DNA from: Acidobacteriota bacterium
Lineage (GTDB): Bacteria; Acidobacteriota; Thermoanaerobaculia; Multivoradales; JAGPDF01
Reading direction: 5' to 3'
NCBI GenBank assembly: GCA_014584695.1
Contig: JACTMI010000028.1
Location: 292,234-356,233, forward strand
Length of the DNA: 64,000 nucleotides
The notes under the pieces: model-generated
What the model was told of the DNA's origin: nothing
What the model saw: the letters and a program-made list of their open reading frames with translations, nothing else
The model's database searches: none
Shown here: piece after piece, positions 16,540 to 24,438 of the stretch
Position numbering within the stretch: position 1 is the first letter of the stretch
Layout: the number at the start of each line of letters is the position of its first letter
Made by a program: the position numbers and the translations under genes

Positions 16540-18294
16540 TTGAATCGGCAAGCCGTCGTCCGGATTCTCAAGGAAGTCGGGCTGATGCTCGAGATCCAGG
16601 GGGAGAGCCCGTTCCGCATCCGCGCTTACGAGAACGCGGCGCGGGCCATCGAAGGGGCCGCGGAGGAGCCGGACGAGCTGCTCGAGACGGGGCGCCTGGC
16701 GGAGCTGCGCGGCGTCGGCCCCGGCTTGGTGGCGGCGGTGGGGGAGATCGTGCAGACCGGCCGTCTCGCCCTGCGCGAGCAGCTGCGCGCGGCGGTCCCC
16801 GCCGGATTGCTCGAGCTGCTGCGCGTCGAGGGTCTCGGCGCCAAGAAGGCCCGCCTCCTCTACCAGAAGCTGGGCATCGCATCGCTGGCGGACCTCGAGG
16901 CAGCCTGTCGCGAGGGGCGCGTCGCCGCGCTGCCCGGCTTCGGCGACAAGAGCCAGGCCAAGCTCCTCGACGGGATCGACCACCTGCGCAAGTACGCCGA
17001 GCGCCACTTGGTTTCCGATGCGAGGCCGGTCGCCGAGCGCTGCCTGACGGAGCTGCGCCGGCTCCCCGGCGTGCAGGGTGCCGAGATCGCCGGCAGTCTT
17101 CGCCGTCAACGCGAGACCATCGGAGATCTCGACCTGGTCGCGGCGGTGGCGATGGCGGACCGCGCGGACGTGGCGCGGGACTTCGCGGTGGCACTCGGCG
17201 CGCAGATCGTCGCCAGCGGCGAGACCAAGGTCACCCTCGCCCTCGTCGGTGGCCTTCAGGTCGATCTCCGGATGGTGCTGCCGGAGCAGCTCGCGAGCGC
17301 CTGGCATCACTTCACGGGCAGCAAGGAGCACAACATCCTGCTCCGGTCGCGCGCCAAGTCCGAAGGGTTGACCCTCAATGAGTACGGTCTCTTCCGCGAC
17401 GGGCAGCCGCTGGCCGTCCCGAGCGAGGAGGCTCTCTACGCGGCGCTCGGGCTGGCCTGGATTCCACCCGAGTTGCGCGAGGGTCGCGACGAGCTGGAAC
17501 GGGCCGAGCACCGCACCCTGCCGGTGCTGGTCGCGGGACGAGACTTGCGAGGCACGCTCCACATCCACACCAGCTGGAGCGACGGCACCGCGTCGCTCGG
17601 TCGGATGGCGGAGGCGGCGGCGAGCCGCGGCTGGAGCTACCTGGGGATCGCCGACCACTCCAGGGCGGCCGCCTACGCTGGCGGCATGGCGCCGGAGCGA
17701 GTCCTCGAACAGTGGTCCGAGATCGAGGAGTGGAACCGGAGTCATCCGGAGCTGCGCCTGCTCAAGGGGATCGAGTGCGACATCCTCGCCGATGGCACCC
17801 TCGACTACGACGACGAGCTCCTGCTCGGGTTCGACTTCGTCGTGGCCTCGGTCCACAGCCGCTTCGGCCTGCCCGCCGAGCAGATGACGGCGCGGATCGC
17901 CCGCGCCGTTTCGCATCCGTGCACGACCTTCCTGGGCCATCCGACCGGCCGTTTGCTGCTCGCCCGCGATGGCTACTCCCTGAACCTCGACGCGGTCCTG
18001 GACGCCGCACTGGCGCACGGCGTGATCGTCGAGATCAACGCCAGCCCGCATCGGCTCGACCTCGATTGGCGCCCGCTGACCGGCTGGCTGGCGCGCGGGG
18101 GCATCACTTCGGTCCACCCCGACGCGCACTCGGTCGCGGGCCTGGCTGATGTCGACTACGGGATCGGCGTGGCGAGAAAGGCCGGTGCCGAAGCGCGACA
18201 GGTGTTCAACACCTGGGAGCTGGCGACCGTCGTGGACTACCTCGAAGCGCGGCGCAGTCGGGCGCGGGCGCTGCTTTCGATCCCTGGAGGTTGA
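16540..18294 (+). CDS. polX: DNA polymerase/3'-5' exonuclease PolX (family X polymerase with PHP domain)
   Basis: A 584-residue PolX. Helix-hairpin-helix repeats occupy the N-terminal part (LRGVGPGLVAAVGEIV and LPGFGDKSQAKLL). The palm has the catalytic aspartates in GSLRRQRETIGDLDLV and VDLRMV. The C-terminal PHP domain (residues ~345-584) carries LHIHTSWSDGT, HSRAAAYAGG and HPDAHSV metal-binding motifs. The role is base-excision or gap-filling repair. The TTG start at 16540 is chosen because GGAG is 5 bases upstream and NRQAVVRILKEVGLMLEI is the family N-terminus. Confidence 0.95.
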   Translation: MNRQAVVRILKEVGLMLEIQGESPFRIRAYENAARAIEGAAEEPDELLETGRLAELRGVGPGLVAAVGEIVQTGRLALREQLRAAVPAGLLELLRVEGLGAKKARLLYQKLGIASLADLEAACREGRVAALPGFGDKSQAKLLDGIDHLRKYAERHLVSDARPVAERCLTELRRLPGVQGAEIAGSLRRQRETIGDLDLVAAVAMADRADVARDFAVALGAQIVASGETKVTLALVGGLQVDLRMVLPEQLASAWHHFTGSKEHNILLRSRAKSEGLTLNEYGLFRDGQPLAVPSEEALYAALGLAWIPPELREGRDELERAEHRTLPVLVAGRDLRGTLHIHTSWSDGTASLGRMAEAAASRGWSYLGIADHSRAAAYAGGMAPERVLEQWSEIEEWNRSHPELRLLKGIECDILADGTLDYDDELLLGFDFVVASVHSRFGLPAEQMTARIARAVSHPCTTFLGHPTGRLLLARDGYSLNLDAVLDAALAHGVIVEINASPHRLDLDWRPLTGWLARGGITSVHPDAHSVAGLADVDYGIGVARKAGAEARQVFNTWELATVVDYLEARRSRARALLSIPGG

Positions 18295-18300
18295 GCCCGG

Positions 18301-20706
18301 TCAGCTGCGCACGCCGAGGAAGAGATAGGCCGAGAGAATGGTGAAGAGCAGGCTGGGACTCCAGACCGCGATCTCGGCGGGAAAGACGCCGACGTCTCCG
18401 AGCGTCTTGAACAGGGCGAAGACGGCCATGAAGATCATGCCCAGCACGATCGCCACGCCCAGGCCGTAGAGCGCACCGCGCCGCTCGAGGCGAAAGGCGA
18501 ACGGCAGAGCGACCAGGGCCATGACCACCGCCCCTGCCGGGTAGGCGAGCTTGTTCTGCAGCGCGACTTCGAGCTCTGGGCGCCGCTGGCCCGCGTCGCG
18601 CAGGTCGGAAACGTGGCGCCGGAGCTGACCGTAGGTCATTTGCTGGGGCTTCGGCTGCTGCCCACTGAAGAACTCCGGCGCTTCGGGCAGGTCACTCCGC
18701 ACGGCGCCATCGAACTTGACGAACTCGCCGGATCGGTTGCCCTCGAAGCTCCTCGACCAGCCGCCCACGAAGACCCAGCCCGCGGCGGTGTATCGCGCCT
18801 CTTCCGCGAGCAGGCGGGCGACCAGGCGATGGCGGGAATCGAACTCGAATACCTGCAGGCGCTGGATCCCGTCGGTGCGGGCATCGAAGTGGAGGAAGTT
18901 GTAGAGGTACCGGCCCTGCGCGAACAGCCATTGGCGGTCGGGGCTGCGAATCGCGCGCTGTGGCGTCCGGCCCTTGATCACGTCCTTCGCCTCGGCGACC
19001 TTCTGGTTGGACGCCGGCAGCACCTGAGCCTGGAGAAAGACGCAGAACGCGCCGAGCGCCGCGGCTCCGACGAGGGCCGGCACGCCCAAACGATAGAGGC
19101 TGACGCCGAGCGCGCGAGCGGCGATGACCTCGTTGTGGCGGGCCAGCAACCCGAACGTCACCAGGGTCGTCACGAGGGCCGCGATGGGGGCCACTTCGTA
19201 GCCCATCTGCATCGCCTGGAACTTGTAGTAGCGGACCAGAACCGGCGTGCCGGGATGGTTCTTCAGGATGTCGTCCACGTTCTCGGTGAAGTCGGCGATC
19301 ATCGACAGCGAGATCCCCGAGACCAGCACGAGAGCCAGGATTCCCCCGAACACGCTCAGCACGTATCGGTCGAGCCGATTCGGAAAGCGCAGCCGGGGCC
19401 GGGGAACGAGAAACCGGATGCTCCCCTGGGAGGCCGGTCTGCGCCGAGCTCTCGACTTCTCGCGCCGACCACTCCCGTGTTCCCGCAGCCGCCGCCAGCC
19501 GGCGCGGCCTCGACCGAGGAGCCCTGCCGTCATGCGCCGAAATGCCCGCACGCCGCGTCTCCAAAGCGGGCTATCCAGCCACCGCTTCAGGAGCGGCGGG
19601 CGGTCGCGGTCCTTCCAGTAGACCAGGACCAGTCCAGCCACCCCGAGCAGCAGGTTCGGCAGCCACATGGCGAGCGCTGGCGAGATCAACTGGACCCTCG
19701 CGGCCTCCTCGCCCTGCGTGATCAGGAAGTGGTAGAGGACGACGATCCCGATCGAGAGGGCGAATCCGGTCGACTTGCCGCCCCGCCGGTTGGTGAATCC
19801 CAGCGGTACCGCCAACAACCCGAGCACGACGCAGGCAGCGGGGATCGAGAACTTCTTGTGCATCTCGACGCGGCCGAGGATTCGCAGCTCCGGCGCCACG
19901 GTCGGGTCCGCGGCCAGCTGCCGGCTCTCCTCGAAGGTCATCGACTTGGTGCTCTTGCGCGACATCAGGCGCTCCCGCTCCTGGCTCGCGAAGCGGTCGC
20001 GCAAGAGGATGCGAGTGGTCTGATGGGCGCTCATCTGATAGCGGTCCGGCTGCGCGAAGTCGTAGCTGTGCTCGACCGCGTCCTCGAGCCGCAGGACGAC
20101 GCGTTCGCCGGCCGAGTCGACCTCGAGCGCGCCGCGCCGGGCGACCACGATCTTCGTCGTCTCCGCGGGAATCGAATCCGCCAGCACGACCCCCTCCCAG
20201 GTGCCATCCGGGCGGACGTCGAAGACCCAGAGCGTCTTGCCTTGGAATTCGTTGTAGAAGACCCTAGGCTCGAACTGTTGCCCGACGGTCCGCTTCACCA
20301 TGTCGACCAGCAGCGTGGTGTAGGCCTGGTTGCCGAGCGGCAGCGCATAGAGCATGAGGCCGACATTGAGCGCGGCGAGGAGGAAGGACAGCGCGAGAAC
20401 CGGCCGGAGCAGCACGGCGAGGCTCCTGCCCGAAGCGCGCATCGCGATCAGCTCGCTGTCGGACGCGAGCCTGCCGATGCCGAGCAGGACGCCGAGCAGC
20501 AGCGCCATCGGCAGCGTGAGCACGACGATGTTCGGCAGCGAGTAGAGGAGCAGCTGCGCGACGGTGCCGGCGGGCACGCCGCGACGGATGATCATCTCCG
20601 CCAACGCGAAGAACCGCTGGACGAGCAGAATGAATGTGTAGACTAGAAGGCCCAGCCCCAGGGGTCCCAGGACTTCGAAGAGGACGTAGCGGTCGAGCCG
20701 GCGCAT
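18301..20706 (-). CDS. LptF-LptG fusion, LPS export permease
   Basis: About 801 residues comprising two complete LptF/LptG (YjgP/YjgQ) permease units in one chain. The first (~1-375) starts MRRLDRYVLFEVLGPL, has FILLVQRFFALAEM helices, a periplasmic beta-jellyroll and C-terminal helices. A basic linker (~380-435, rich in Arg) leads to the second (~440-801), which restarts NRLDRYVLSVFGG and repeats the plan. Normally LptF and LptG are separate proteins that pair in the inner membrane with LptB2. Here LptB is encoded at 34.5 kb. ATG 20706 is preferred; an ATG at 20733 is the alternative. It overlaps the divergent SDR start in a CATG. Confidence 0.93.
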   Translation of the reverse strand: MRRLDRYVLFEVLGPLGLGLLVYTFILLVQRFFALAEMIIRRGVPAGTVAQLLLYSLPNIVVLTLPMALLLGVLLGIGRLASDSELIAMRASGRSLAVLLRPVLALSFLLAALNVGLMLYALPLGNQAYTTLLVDMVKRTVGQQFEPRVFYNEFQGKTLWVFDVRPDGTWEGVVLADSIPAETTKIVVARRGALEVDSAGERVVLRLEDAVEHSYDFAQPDRYQMSAHQTTRILLRDRFASQERERLMSRKSTKSMTFEESRQLAADPTVAPELRILGRVEMHKKFSIPAACVVLGLLAVPLGFTNRRGGKSTGFALSIGIVVLYHFLITQGEEAARVQLISPALAMWLPNLLLGVAGLVLVYWKDRDRPPLLKRWLDSPLWRRGVRAFRRMTAGLLGRGRAGWRRLREHGSGRREKSRARRRPASQGSIRFLVPRPRLRFPNRLDRYVLSVFGGILALVLVSGISLSMIADFTENVDDILKNHPGTPVLVRYYKFQAMQMGYEVAPIAALVTTLVTFGLLARHNEVIAARALGVSLYRLGVPALVGAAALGAFCVFLQAQVLPASNQKVAEAKDVIKGRTPQRAIRSPDRQWLFAQGRYLYNFLHFDARTDGIQRLQVFEFDSRHRLVARLLAEEARYTAAGWVFVGGWSRSFEGNRSGEFVKFDGAVRSDLPEAPEFFSGQQPKPQQMTYGQLRRHVSDLRDAGQRRPELEVALQNKLAYPAGAVVMALVALPFAFRLERRGALYGLGVAIVLGMIFMAVFALFKTLGDVGVFPAEIAVWSPSLLFTILSAYLFLGVRS

Positions 20707-21496
20707 GAACCGAGCGCATTCTACAGATCCCATTCTCGCCGGCCGGGTCGCGCTGGTGGCCGGCGGCGGCAGTCGCCTCGGCGCCGAGATTTCGCGTGCA
20801 CTCTCCGAGGCCGGTGCTGCGGTGGTGGTCCATGCCTTTCGATCGCTGAGGGAGGCCGAGACCTTGGCGGCTGGATTGCCGACTCGTGCCGTCGCCCTGG
20901 GGGCGGATCTGAGGGACTCGACCGCGCCGGCGGAGCTCTTCGAGCGCGCGGCGGAGCGGGGCTTCCAGCCGGATCTGCTCGTTCATGCCGCCGCGAGCTT
21001 TCTGCGCAAGCCGGTGCTCGAGACCTCCGCCGCCGAGTGGGACGAGGTGCAGGCGCTGAATCTGCGCTCGCTCTTTCTACTCGGAACCGAGCTGGCCCGC
21101 CGGCGAGGCGAGGCGGGGGGAGACATCATCGCCATCGCGGACACGGCGGCGGTCGAGCTCTGGCCGAGCCACGTGGCCCATGCGGTGTCGAAGGCGGGGG
21201 TGGTCGCGCTCGTGAGAGCGCTGGCAAAGGCACTCGCCCCCCGCTATCGGGTCAATGCCGTGATGCCGGGTCCGGTGCTGCCGCCGGAGGGCACTTCGGC
21301 AGCGGAGCTCGATGCCTACGCCTCCCGAACGTTGCTCCAGCGCATCGGCGCCCCCCGCCACATCGTGCAGGCCGTGCTCTTTCTGGCCGAGTGTGACTTC
21401 GCGACGGGCACGGTCGTCGAAGTGCACGGTGGCTCGCCCCTCTGGCGGGGGAGGGGCCATCCCCTCCCCGAGGCCGACCGAGTCAGCCCTCGCTGA
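20705..21496 (+). CDS. SDR protein, pteridine-reductase-like, catalytic Tyr replaced by His
   Basis: A 263-residue SDR. The cofactor motif GGGSRLG resembles the TGxxxRxG motif of pteridine reductases (PTR1/FolM). The downstream PTPS gene supports a pterin role. The position of the catalytic tyrosine reads SHVAHAVSK, with His159 in place of Tyr while Lys163 is kept; the codon is CAT, one base from TAT. Reductase activity is therefore uncertain. The C-terminal tail has GTVVEVHGGSPL. The ATG at 20705 overlaps the start codon of lptFG on the other strand. Confidence 0.85.
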   Translation: MNRAHSTDPILAGRVALVAGGGSRLGAEISRALSEAGAAVVVHAFRSLREAETLAAGLPTRAVALGADLRDSTAPAELFERAAERGFQPDLLVHAAASFLRKPVLETSAAEWDEVQALNLRSLFLLGTELARRRGEAGGDIIAIADTAAVELWPSHVAHAVSKAGVVALVRALAKALAPRYRVNAVMPGPVLPPEGTSAAELDAYASRTLLQRIGAPRHIVQAVLFLAECDFATGTVVEVHGGSPLWRGRGHPLPEADRVSPR

Positions 21497-21562
21497 TGGA
21501 ACACATTGCCGGGCCATGGGTCCACATTCCCCCCAGCCCTTCCAGTCGGAGCGCACCAGACG

Positions 21563-21985
21563 ATGCCAACGAGCTTGGTGAAGACCTATCGATTCAGCGC
21601 CGCGCATCTCTACCGACGCCCGGACTGGAACGAGGACGAGAACCGGCGTCGATTCGGCCTCTGCTCGATCGAGCCTGGTCACGGGCACAACTATCGGCTG
21701 ACGGTCTGGGTGAGCGGACCCGTCGATCCGCAGACCGGCTTCGTGGCCGACCTCGGAGAGCTCGACGCGCTGGTCCGGCGGGAGGTCCTGGACCAGCTCG
21801 ACCACCGGCACATCAACGTGGCGGTGGAGGAGTTCCGCGCCGGGGGGCGAATCCCCACCTGCGAGAACCTGGTGCAGTGGATCCGCGACCGCCTTGCCGG
21901 ACGTCTGCCCACAGGAGTGCGTCTCGAAAGGCTCCGACTGCTCGAGGAGGACGATCTGGGGGCTGAGTGGTGGCCGGAGCGGTAA
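21563..21985 (+). CDS. 6-pyruvoyl-tetrahydropterin synthase / 6-carboxytetrahydropterin synthase family
   Basis: A 140-residue T-fold protein. Zinc ligands are the His of RFSAAH and the two in GHGHNY. The catalytic Cys lies in LCSIEPGHGHNY with the same spacing as in animal PTPS, and TGFVADLGELD, LDHRHINV and PTCENLVQWI follow the family pattern. It could make 6-pyruvoyl-tetrahydropterin or, as QueD, the queuosine precursor; queG is present at 61 kb. The neighbouring pteridine-reductase-like SDR favours a pterin cofactor route. ATG 21563 is chosen to match the family start. Confidence 0.88.
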   Translation: MPTSLVKTYRFSAAHLYRRPDWNEDENRRRFGLCSIEPGHGHNYRLTVWVSGPVDPQTGFVADLGELDALVRREVLDQLDHRHINVAVEEFRAGGRIPTCENLVQWIRDRLAGRLPTGVRLERLRLLEEDDLGAEWWPER

Positions 21986-22034
21986 GACCCACTCTCATGC
22001 TACCAGTAGCGCGCTCCGGGATGCGGAGGCGAGC

Positions 22035-22064
22035 TTGCAAGTGCTTTATTTGTCGTAGCTTAAT
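22035..22064 (+). promoter_or_regulatory. Possible parAB promoter
   Basis: TTGCAA (22035-22040) and CTTAAT (22059-22064) are separated by 18 bases in a locally AT-richer stretch. The implied start site falls at the left edge of the palindrome at 22070-22085, an arrangement typical of an autoregulated promoter. The match to consensus is moderate. Confidence 0.35.
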
Positions 22065-22069
22065 GAAAG

Positions 22070-22085
22070 TGTCGGCGCGCCGACA
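22070..22085. promoter_or_regulatory. 16-bp perfect palindrome upstream of parA
   Basis: TGTCGGCGCGCCGACA is perfectly self-complementary and lies 71-86 bases before the parA start, at the expected transcription start. It has the length of a parS site and shares the outer TGT...ACA, but not the core, of the classical parS sequence. It may be an operator or a non-canonical ParB site. Confidence 0.45.
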
Positions 22086-22155
22086 AGGCGTGACGACAAA
22101 GAGGCGAGACATCCTTGACCCCCCCGGATAGCTCCCGTACACTCAGGCCCCTTCC

Positions 22156-22914
22156 ATGATCCTCTCGATCGCGAACCAAAAGGGTGGCGTGGGCAAGACC
22201 ACCACCGCCATCAACCTGGCCGCCGCCTTGGCATCCAAGGGCTTGCGGACCCTCCTCGTCGACCTCGATCCCCAGGCGAACAGCTCGATGTCCTTCTTGG
22301 ACATCCACGCTCTGTCCCACTCGATGTTCGACGTCCTGGCGGATCCGACGGTCTCGATGCGCGACATCCTCCAACTCGCTGAGAAAGTGCCAAACCTGGC
22401 GATCGCTCCGTCGTCGATCGCTCTGGCCAAGATCGAGTCCAAGCTGCTCGGGGAGATCGATAGCCATTTTCGGCTGAAGGATGCACTCGCACCCATCCAA
22501 GGCGACTACGATTTCATCGTGCTCGATACGCCGCCCACGCTGGGCATCATCACCGTCAATGCCTTCGTGGCGTCGACCCATGTGCTGATCCCGATCCAGT
22601 CGAGCTACTTCGCGCTCGAAGGGACCGACGACCTGCTCGAGACGATCGATAAGATCAAGCAGCGCGCGAACCCCCAGCTCCAGATCCTCGGCGCCGTCAT
22701 CACCCTGCACGACAAGCGGACCCTGCTTTCCAGGGACATCGTCGAGCAGATCCATCGCGTCTTCGGAGATAAGCTGTTCGAGACCACGATCACCAAGAGC
22801 GTCCGGCTCGAAGAGAGCCCGGCCTACAAGGAGTCGATCTTCACCTTCGCGCCGCGGTCGAGCGGCGCCTACGAGTACTACAAGCTCTCCGAGGAGGTAC
22901 TGAGCCGTGTCTGA
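22156..22914 (+). CDS. parA: ParA/Soj-family chromosome partitioning ATPase
   Basis: A 252-residue deviant-Walker ATPase starting MILSIANQKGGVGKTTTAIN. It has LLVDLDPQANSS, the Walker B-like DFIVLDTPPTLG and the C-terminal DNA-binding region. ParA forms ATP-dependent dimers on DNA that move ParB-parS complexes. The gene looks slightly less GC-rich than its neighbours (about 62 % in lines I counted against about 70 %). It overlaps parB by 8 bases. Confidence 0.95.
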   Translation: MILSIANQKGGVGKTTTAINLAAALASKGLRTLLVDLDPQANSSMSFLDIHALSHSMFDVLADPTVSMRDILQLAEKVPNLAIAPSSIALAKIESKLLGEIDSHFRLKDALAPIQGDYDFIVLDTPPTLGIITVNAFVASTHVLIPIQSSYFALEGTDDLLETIDKIKQRANPQLQILGAVITLHDKRTLLSRDIVEQIHRVFGDKLFETTITKSVRLEESPAYKESIFTFAPRSSGAYEYYKLSEEVLSRV

Positions 22915-23800
22915 CCCCTCGAGCGCGAAGCGCGGCCTGCCGCTCAGAGTCAAGATGCGCCACTCGTCCCACTTCGTGGACGAGCTGGCGCATCGCCACG
23001 AAACCCCAGTGGGGCGCATGTTGCCCCTGTCTTCGATCGAGCCGCATCCGAATCAACCTCGCTCGCAGGTCGGCGATCTCGCCGAATTAGTCGCATCCAT
23101 CCGCGAGAAGGGAGTTCTCGAACCTCTCCTGGTCCGGCCGATGCCTCTTCCCGTGGAGAAGCAGGCGACCGGCGCCAGCCCCGCAGCTCGGCAGTTTCGC
23201 ATCATCGCTGGTGAGCGCAGGTACCGGGCGGCCCTGGAGGCCGGCCTCTACGAGGTCCCGGTAGTCGAGATGGACGTTTCCGAGGAAGAGGCCCTTGAGA
23301 TCACGCTGATCGAAAACCTGCAGCGGAAGGACTTGACCCCGTTCGAAGAGGCCGAGGGGTACCGAGCGCTGGCTGAGCTGCACGGGTACACCCAGGAGGA
23401 GATCGCGAGGTCGGTGGGGAGGTCACGGAGCTTGGTGGCCGAGACCTTGAGCCTGCTCGCGATTCCAGCGGAGCTCCGCGCGGAGGCGGTGGCCTTGGGA
23501 ATCGAGAGCCGGTCGACCCTCCTGGAAGTGGCGAAGGCTGGAGACCCCGCTCGCATGCGGCAGTTGCTGGAGCGAGTCGGGCGGGCCGGCTGGACCCGGG
23601 ACGACCTGCGGCAGGCGGAGCGAGGGCGCAGATCCGGTGCCGCGAAGCGTCCGGCCCGAAAGCCCTACGTCTTCAAGTTCCGGGCTCCCGACAAGACATT
23701 TCAGCTGCAGCTCAGCTTTCGCCAGAGCACCGTCGATCGGGAGGACCTCGTTCGCGCTCTGGAGCAGATCCTCGAAGAGATCCGCAGCGCTACCGACTGA
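22907..23800 (+). CDS. parB: ParB/Spo0J-family partition protein with atypical recognition helix
   Basis: A 297-residue ParB. The N-terminal CTP-binding domain has GERRYRA (102-108) and ENLQRKDLTPFEEAEGY (136-152). A helix-turn-helix follows (~160-187) and a C-terminal dimerisation region (~255-297). The recognition helix reads GRSRSLVAETLSLL, with Glu179 and Ser182 where chromosomal ParBs usually have Asn and Arg (..VAN.LRLL), so the target may not be the standard parS. No canonical parS is visible in the window. The GTG start lies within the parA end. Confidence 0.93.
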   Translation: MSDPSSAKRGLPLRVKMRHSSHFVDELAHRHETPVGRMLPLSSIEPHPNQPRSQVGDLAELVASIREKGVLEPLLVRPMPLPVEKQATGASPAARQFRIIAGERRYRAALEAGLYEVPVVEMDVSEEEALEITLIENLQRKDLTPFEEAEGYRALAELHGYTQEEIARSVGRSRSLVAETLSLLAIPAELRAEAVALGIESRSTLLEVAKAGDPARMRQLLERVGRAGWTRDDLRQAERGRRSGAAKRPARKPYVFKFRAPDKTFQLQLSFRQSTVDREDLVRALEQILEEIRSATD

Positions 23801-24438
23801 GCTCGAAGCAGTCTGCCTGGCCACGCATCGCTCTCACCTCAGGCCCGCGAGAGTGCACGCGTCGCAGGCCTCTGACGCACCCGGTGGCCGAGTCTCTGGC
23901 GCATGAGCAGTTGAGGAGCAGGCTGCGTGAGAACCTGGCCACGCTTCGAGCAAGAGAGAAGCCCAGCTGCTGCCACCACAAGGGCATCCTTGGTCTCTTC
24001 CGTGGGAGCTAGTTGACATAATCTATCTTATCAGACGTTACATGCGCGCCCGGCTGTGCCCGGGCTGAGACAGTTTTCCGCGCCTGGGATCCGCCTTTGA
24101 CGCCTCCCGAGTCCTGCCCGAAAGCTGCGGCTCCACCCGACGAGCCGCTCGCCCTCCGCCCCGCATCTACCGGTTAGGCAGCCTGGACATCGCGTCAAGG
24201 CTCGCCGCGGGCTGATACAGACCCGCCGCAGCTCGAGCCCAACGAGACGGTCTGGCCAGGCCCGCCAGCGTCCACGAGATCGATTTCCTTCCCTTCATTG
24301 GAGCTTCTTCTCTGCCCATCGCGAGATCGTTGCCCGGGAGCGCGTGGCCCGCGAGGCTTGCGGAGCGTCGCTACGCGGGGACCAGCCTTCCCGTCTCCCG
24401 GCCGCAGGTCCTGGCGCGACGGCGGATCCGGGACGTGG
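23801..24438. other. 640-bp gap without a recognisable gene, holding a dif-like site
   Basis: No frame here has homology I recognise or a convincing start. Contents seen: the dif-like sequence at 24011-24038; a 15-mer repeated with one mismatch (23816-23830 and 23934-23948, CCTGGCCACGCNTCG); and a small hairpin GCCCGG/CCGGGC at 24048-24065 followed by TGAGACAGTTTT, which could be a weak terminator for parB. It is by far the longest non-coding stretch in an otherwise tightly packed window. Confidence 0.6.
24011..24038 (-). other. dif: Candidate dif site (XerC/XerD chromosome-dimer resolution site)
   Basis: Read on the - strand the 28 bases are arm ACGTCTGATAA, centre GATAGA and arm TTATGTCAACT, the 11-6-11 layout of dif. 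The right (XerD-type) arm matches the B. subtilis dif arm TTATGTAAACT at 10 of 11 positions and the E. coli arm TTATGTTAAAT at 9 of 11. The whole site matches B. subtilis dif at 21 of 28 (reference sequences recalled from memory). It is intergenic, AT-rich in a GC-rich setting, and sits where gene orientation converges. Confidence 0.6.

Noticed and set aside
24013..24040. TTGACA at 24013 as a promoter -35
   Set aside because: No -10 hexamer lies at proper spacing and no + strand gene follows for hundreds of bases; the same bases are better explained by the dif-like element.
24195..24438. - strand open frame after the DUF151 gene ending in a peptide-like string (VDAGGPGQTVSLGSSCGGSV...)
   Set aside because: It looks like a small peptide precursor, but the frame has no ATG, GTG or TTG between the DUF151 stop and this stretch, no ribosome binding site and no processing enzyme nearby.
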